NCBI GenBank assembly: GCA_017303715.1
Contig: JAFLBZ010000026.1
Span: forward strand, 1-64,000
Reading direction: 5' to 3'
DNA: 64,000 bases
Source: Rhodothermia bacterium
Lineage (GTDB): Bacteria > Bacteroidota > Rhodothermia > Rhodothermales > UBA2364
The position numbers and the translations under genes are program-made. Below are positions 62,747 through 64,000 of this stretch, in pieces. The notes under the pieces are model-generated. The model ran no database searches and had not been told where the DNA came from. It saw only the letters and a program-made list of their open reading frames with translations. Each line of letters starts with the position of its first letter. The first letter of the stretch is position 1.

Positions 62747-64000
62747 ATGACCGATTCCAAAGCAAACATGACAGCCCCCCAAAATGGCCGCATGGATCGC
62801 ATTTTGAACACCATCGAACGTGTTGGGAACAAACTTCCAGACCCCGCAATCTTATTCGTCCTGCTGCTGCTTACTGTCTGGGTACTCTCGGCCATTTTTG
62901 CGCAAATGAGTTTTGCCGAGATAGACCCACGCTCCGGAAAACCGATCGAGATTAAAAACATGCTTACCGGAAAATCCCTTGCGGAATTTTTATCGGGCAT
63001 GGTTAAGACCTTTATGGACTTCCCGCCATTGGGGGTGGTCTTGGTGGCCCTTCTCGGTGTGGGCGTGGCAGAGCATACCGGATTTATCAACTCTGCACTT
63101 AAAGGACTATTGAACATCACGCCGCAAAAATTGCTCACGCCCATGCTAATTCTGGTAGCTATTGTGAGCCATACTGCCGTAGATGCAGGCTATGTGTTGA
63201 TTATTCCGTTGGGTGGCGCGATTTTCTATGCTGCGGGCAGGCACCCCCTTGCCGGTATTGCAGCCGCTTTTGCAGGCGTATCCGGTGGTTTTAGCGCAAA
63301 CTTTGTCCCCTCCAGTTTAGACCCACTCTTGGCCGGACTAACACAATCCGCCGCCCAAATTATGCAGCCCGACCGCTTAGTAAACCCGCTTTCTAATTGG
63401 TTCTTCATGAGCGCATCCAGTTTATTGATTGTTAGTTTAGGCTGGTACATTACCGATAAAGTGATTGAACCCCGGCTCAAAGCCGTACCGATTGACGGTG
63501 ATATGTCCGACGCACCAAAACAAGAGGCCCTTAATCCCTTGGAGCGGAAAGGGATGTTGTGGGCAGGACTTTCTTTCTTGTTTGGATTGTTGTTGTTGTT
63601 CCTTGCCGCCTTTCCGAGTGACTCGCCGCTGCGGGCTGAAAATGGCGAATTGACCGCTTCTGCCGCACCTTTGATGAAGTCCATCGTTCCCTTGATTTTT
63701 CTCCTTTTCTTATTGCCCGGCGTGGTATATGGCTATGTAGCAAAAACCGTAACAAACCATCGAGATATTATCAAGGGCATGAGTGCCTCCATGAGTACAA
63801 TGGGCTACTATATGGTCATGGCCTTTTTTGCCTCCTTGTTTATTTCCTCCTTTAGCCATTCAAACTTAGGGGCTTTACTCGCTTTGAAAGGGGCTAACTT
63901 GATCAAATGGCTTGCACTACCCGGAGGGGTCACCATTTTGTTAATTATTTTACTAACGTCTTTTGTAAACCTACTTATTGGCTCTGCTTCGGCGAAATGG
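62747..64000 (+). CDS. AbgT-family transporter, 3' end missing
   Basis: The frame is open from ATG 62747 to the window edge, 418 codons without a stop; family members have about 510-530. It starts with a polar N-terminus and MDRILNTIERVGNKLPDPAILF, the AbgT opening. SHTAVDAGYVLIIPLGGAIF, FAGVSGGFSANFVPSSLDPLLAG and SMSTMGYYMVMAFFASLF are typical core segments. Characterised members take up p-aminobenzoyl-glutamate or export p-aminobenzoate and sulfonamides. At least eight helices are visible. The folate enzyme FolD is about 10 kb away but not in the same unit. Confidence 0.92.
   Translation, partial: MTDSKANMTAPQNGRMDRILNTIERVGNKLPDPAILFVLLLLTVWVLSAIFAQMSFAEIDPRSGKPIEIKNMLTGKSLAEFLSGMVKTFMDFPPLGVVLVALLGVGVAEHTGFINSALKGLLNITPQKLLTPMLILVAIVSHTAVDAGYVLIIPLGGAIFYAAGRHPLAGIAAAFAGVSGGFSANFVPSSLDPLLAGLTQSAAQIMQPDRLVNPLSNWFFMSASSLLIVSLGWYITDKVIEPRLKAVPIDGDMSDAPKQEALNPLERKGMLWAGLSFLFGLLLLFLAAFPSDSPLRAENGELTASAAPLMKSIVPLIFLLFLLPGVVYGYVAKTVTNHRDIIKGMSASMSTMGYYMVMAFFASLFISSFSHSNLGALLALKGANLIKWLALPGGVTILLIILLTSFVNLLIGSASAKW

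Overview
The window is about 64 kb of one bacterial chromosome. It is gene-dense, has no insertion sequence, prophage or CRISPR array, and has moderate GC. The sequence points to Bacteroidota in the broad sense (Rhodothermia/Balneolia-like lineages included). Three things support this. One secreted protease ends in a type IX secretion (T9SS) sorting domain. The promoters of tRNA-Lys, tRNA-Arg and add fit the Bacteroidota form TTG-N20-TAnnTTTG exactly or with one mismatch. There is also a DUF5686-type outer-membrane protein with a carboxypeptidase-regulatory-like domain. Genus cannot be fixed from the sequence alone.

Layout. 0.5-5 kb: fatty-acid beta-oxidation genes (fadN-like multifunctional enzyme, fadA thiolase) and a TetR repressor; a 13-bp palindrome lies 13-15 nt before both tetR and fadN and, with one mismatch, before a YheT-like hydrolase gene at 9.56 kb. 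5-9.5 kb: a T9SS trypsin-fold protease and a beta-lactamase-fold/VanX-like dipeptidase fusion. 10.7-15.7 kb: rimP-nusA-infB. 16-23 kb: glycosyltransferase, GroES-like protein, prfA, a lytic transglycosylase-like protein, a glutamine-amidotransferase-fold hydrolase and a sugar isomerase-like protein. 23-33 kb: DUF5686-like protein, NIF3, UMF1 transporter, tRNA-Arg(CCT), mutS, M28 peptidase. 33-36 kb: add and a two-component system.

36-51 kb is an amino-acid biosynthesis block, nearly all on the minus strand: ilvB-ilvN-ilvC, leuB, leuA, leuC and leuD for branched-chain amino acids, then metY-metX-asd. An acetyltransferase gene in inverted orientation splits leuC from leuD. The control regions are the most interesting part. 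ilvB has a 17-codon leader ORF rich in Leu/Ile/Val followed by a terminator-like hairpin. leuA has a leucine-rich leader ORF. metY-metX-asd has a clear SAM-I riboswitch with its own terminator.

51-64 kb: folD, an MscS channel, polyphosphate glucokinase, dapF, phoH, an MBL-fold hydrolase, tRNA-Lys(TTT) and tRNA-Leu(GAG), a BtuF-like binding protein, an SbtA bicarbonate transporter with its SbtB PII-like partner, a 2OG-Fe(II) oxygenase, cdsA, small exported and membrane proteins, and the start of an AbgT-family transporter that runs off the window. I did not find a clearly new multi-gene defence or mobile system. The best candidates for something undescribed are the TTAACA-N-TGTTAA regulon, the two attenuator-like leaders and the hydrolase/VanX fusion.
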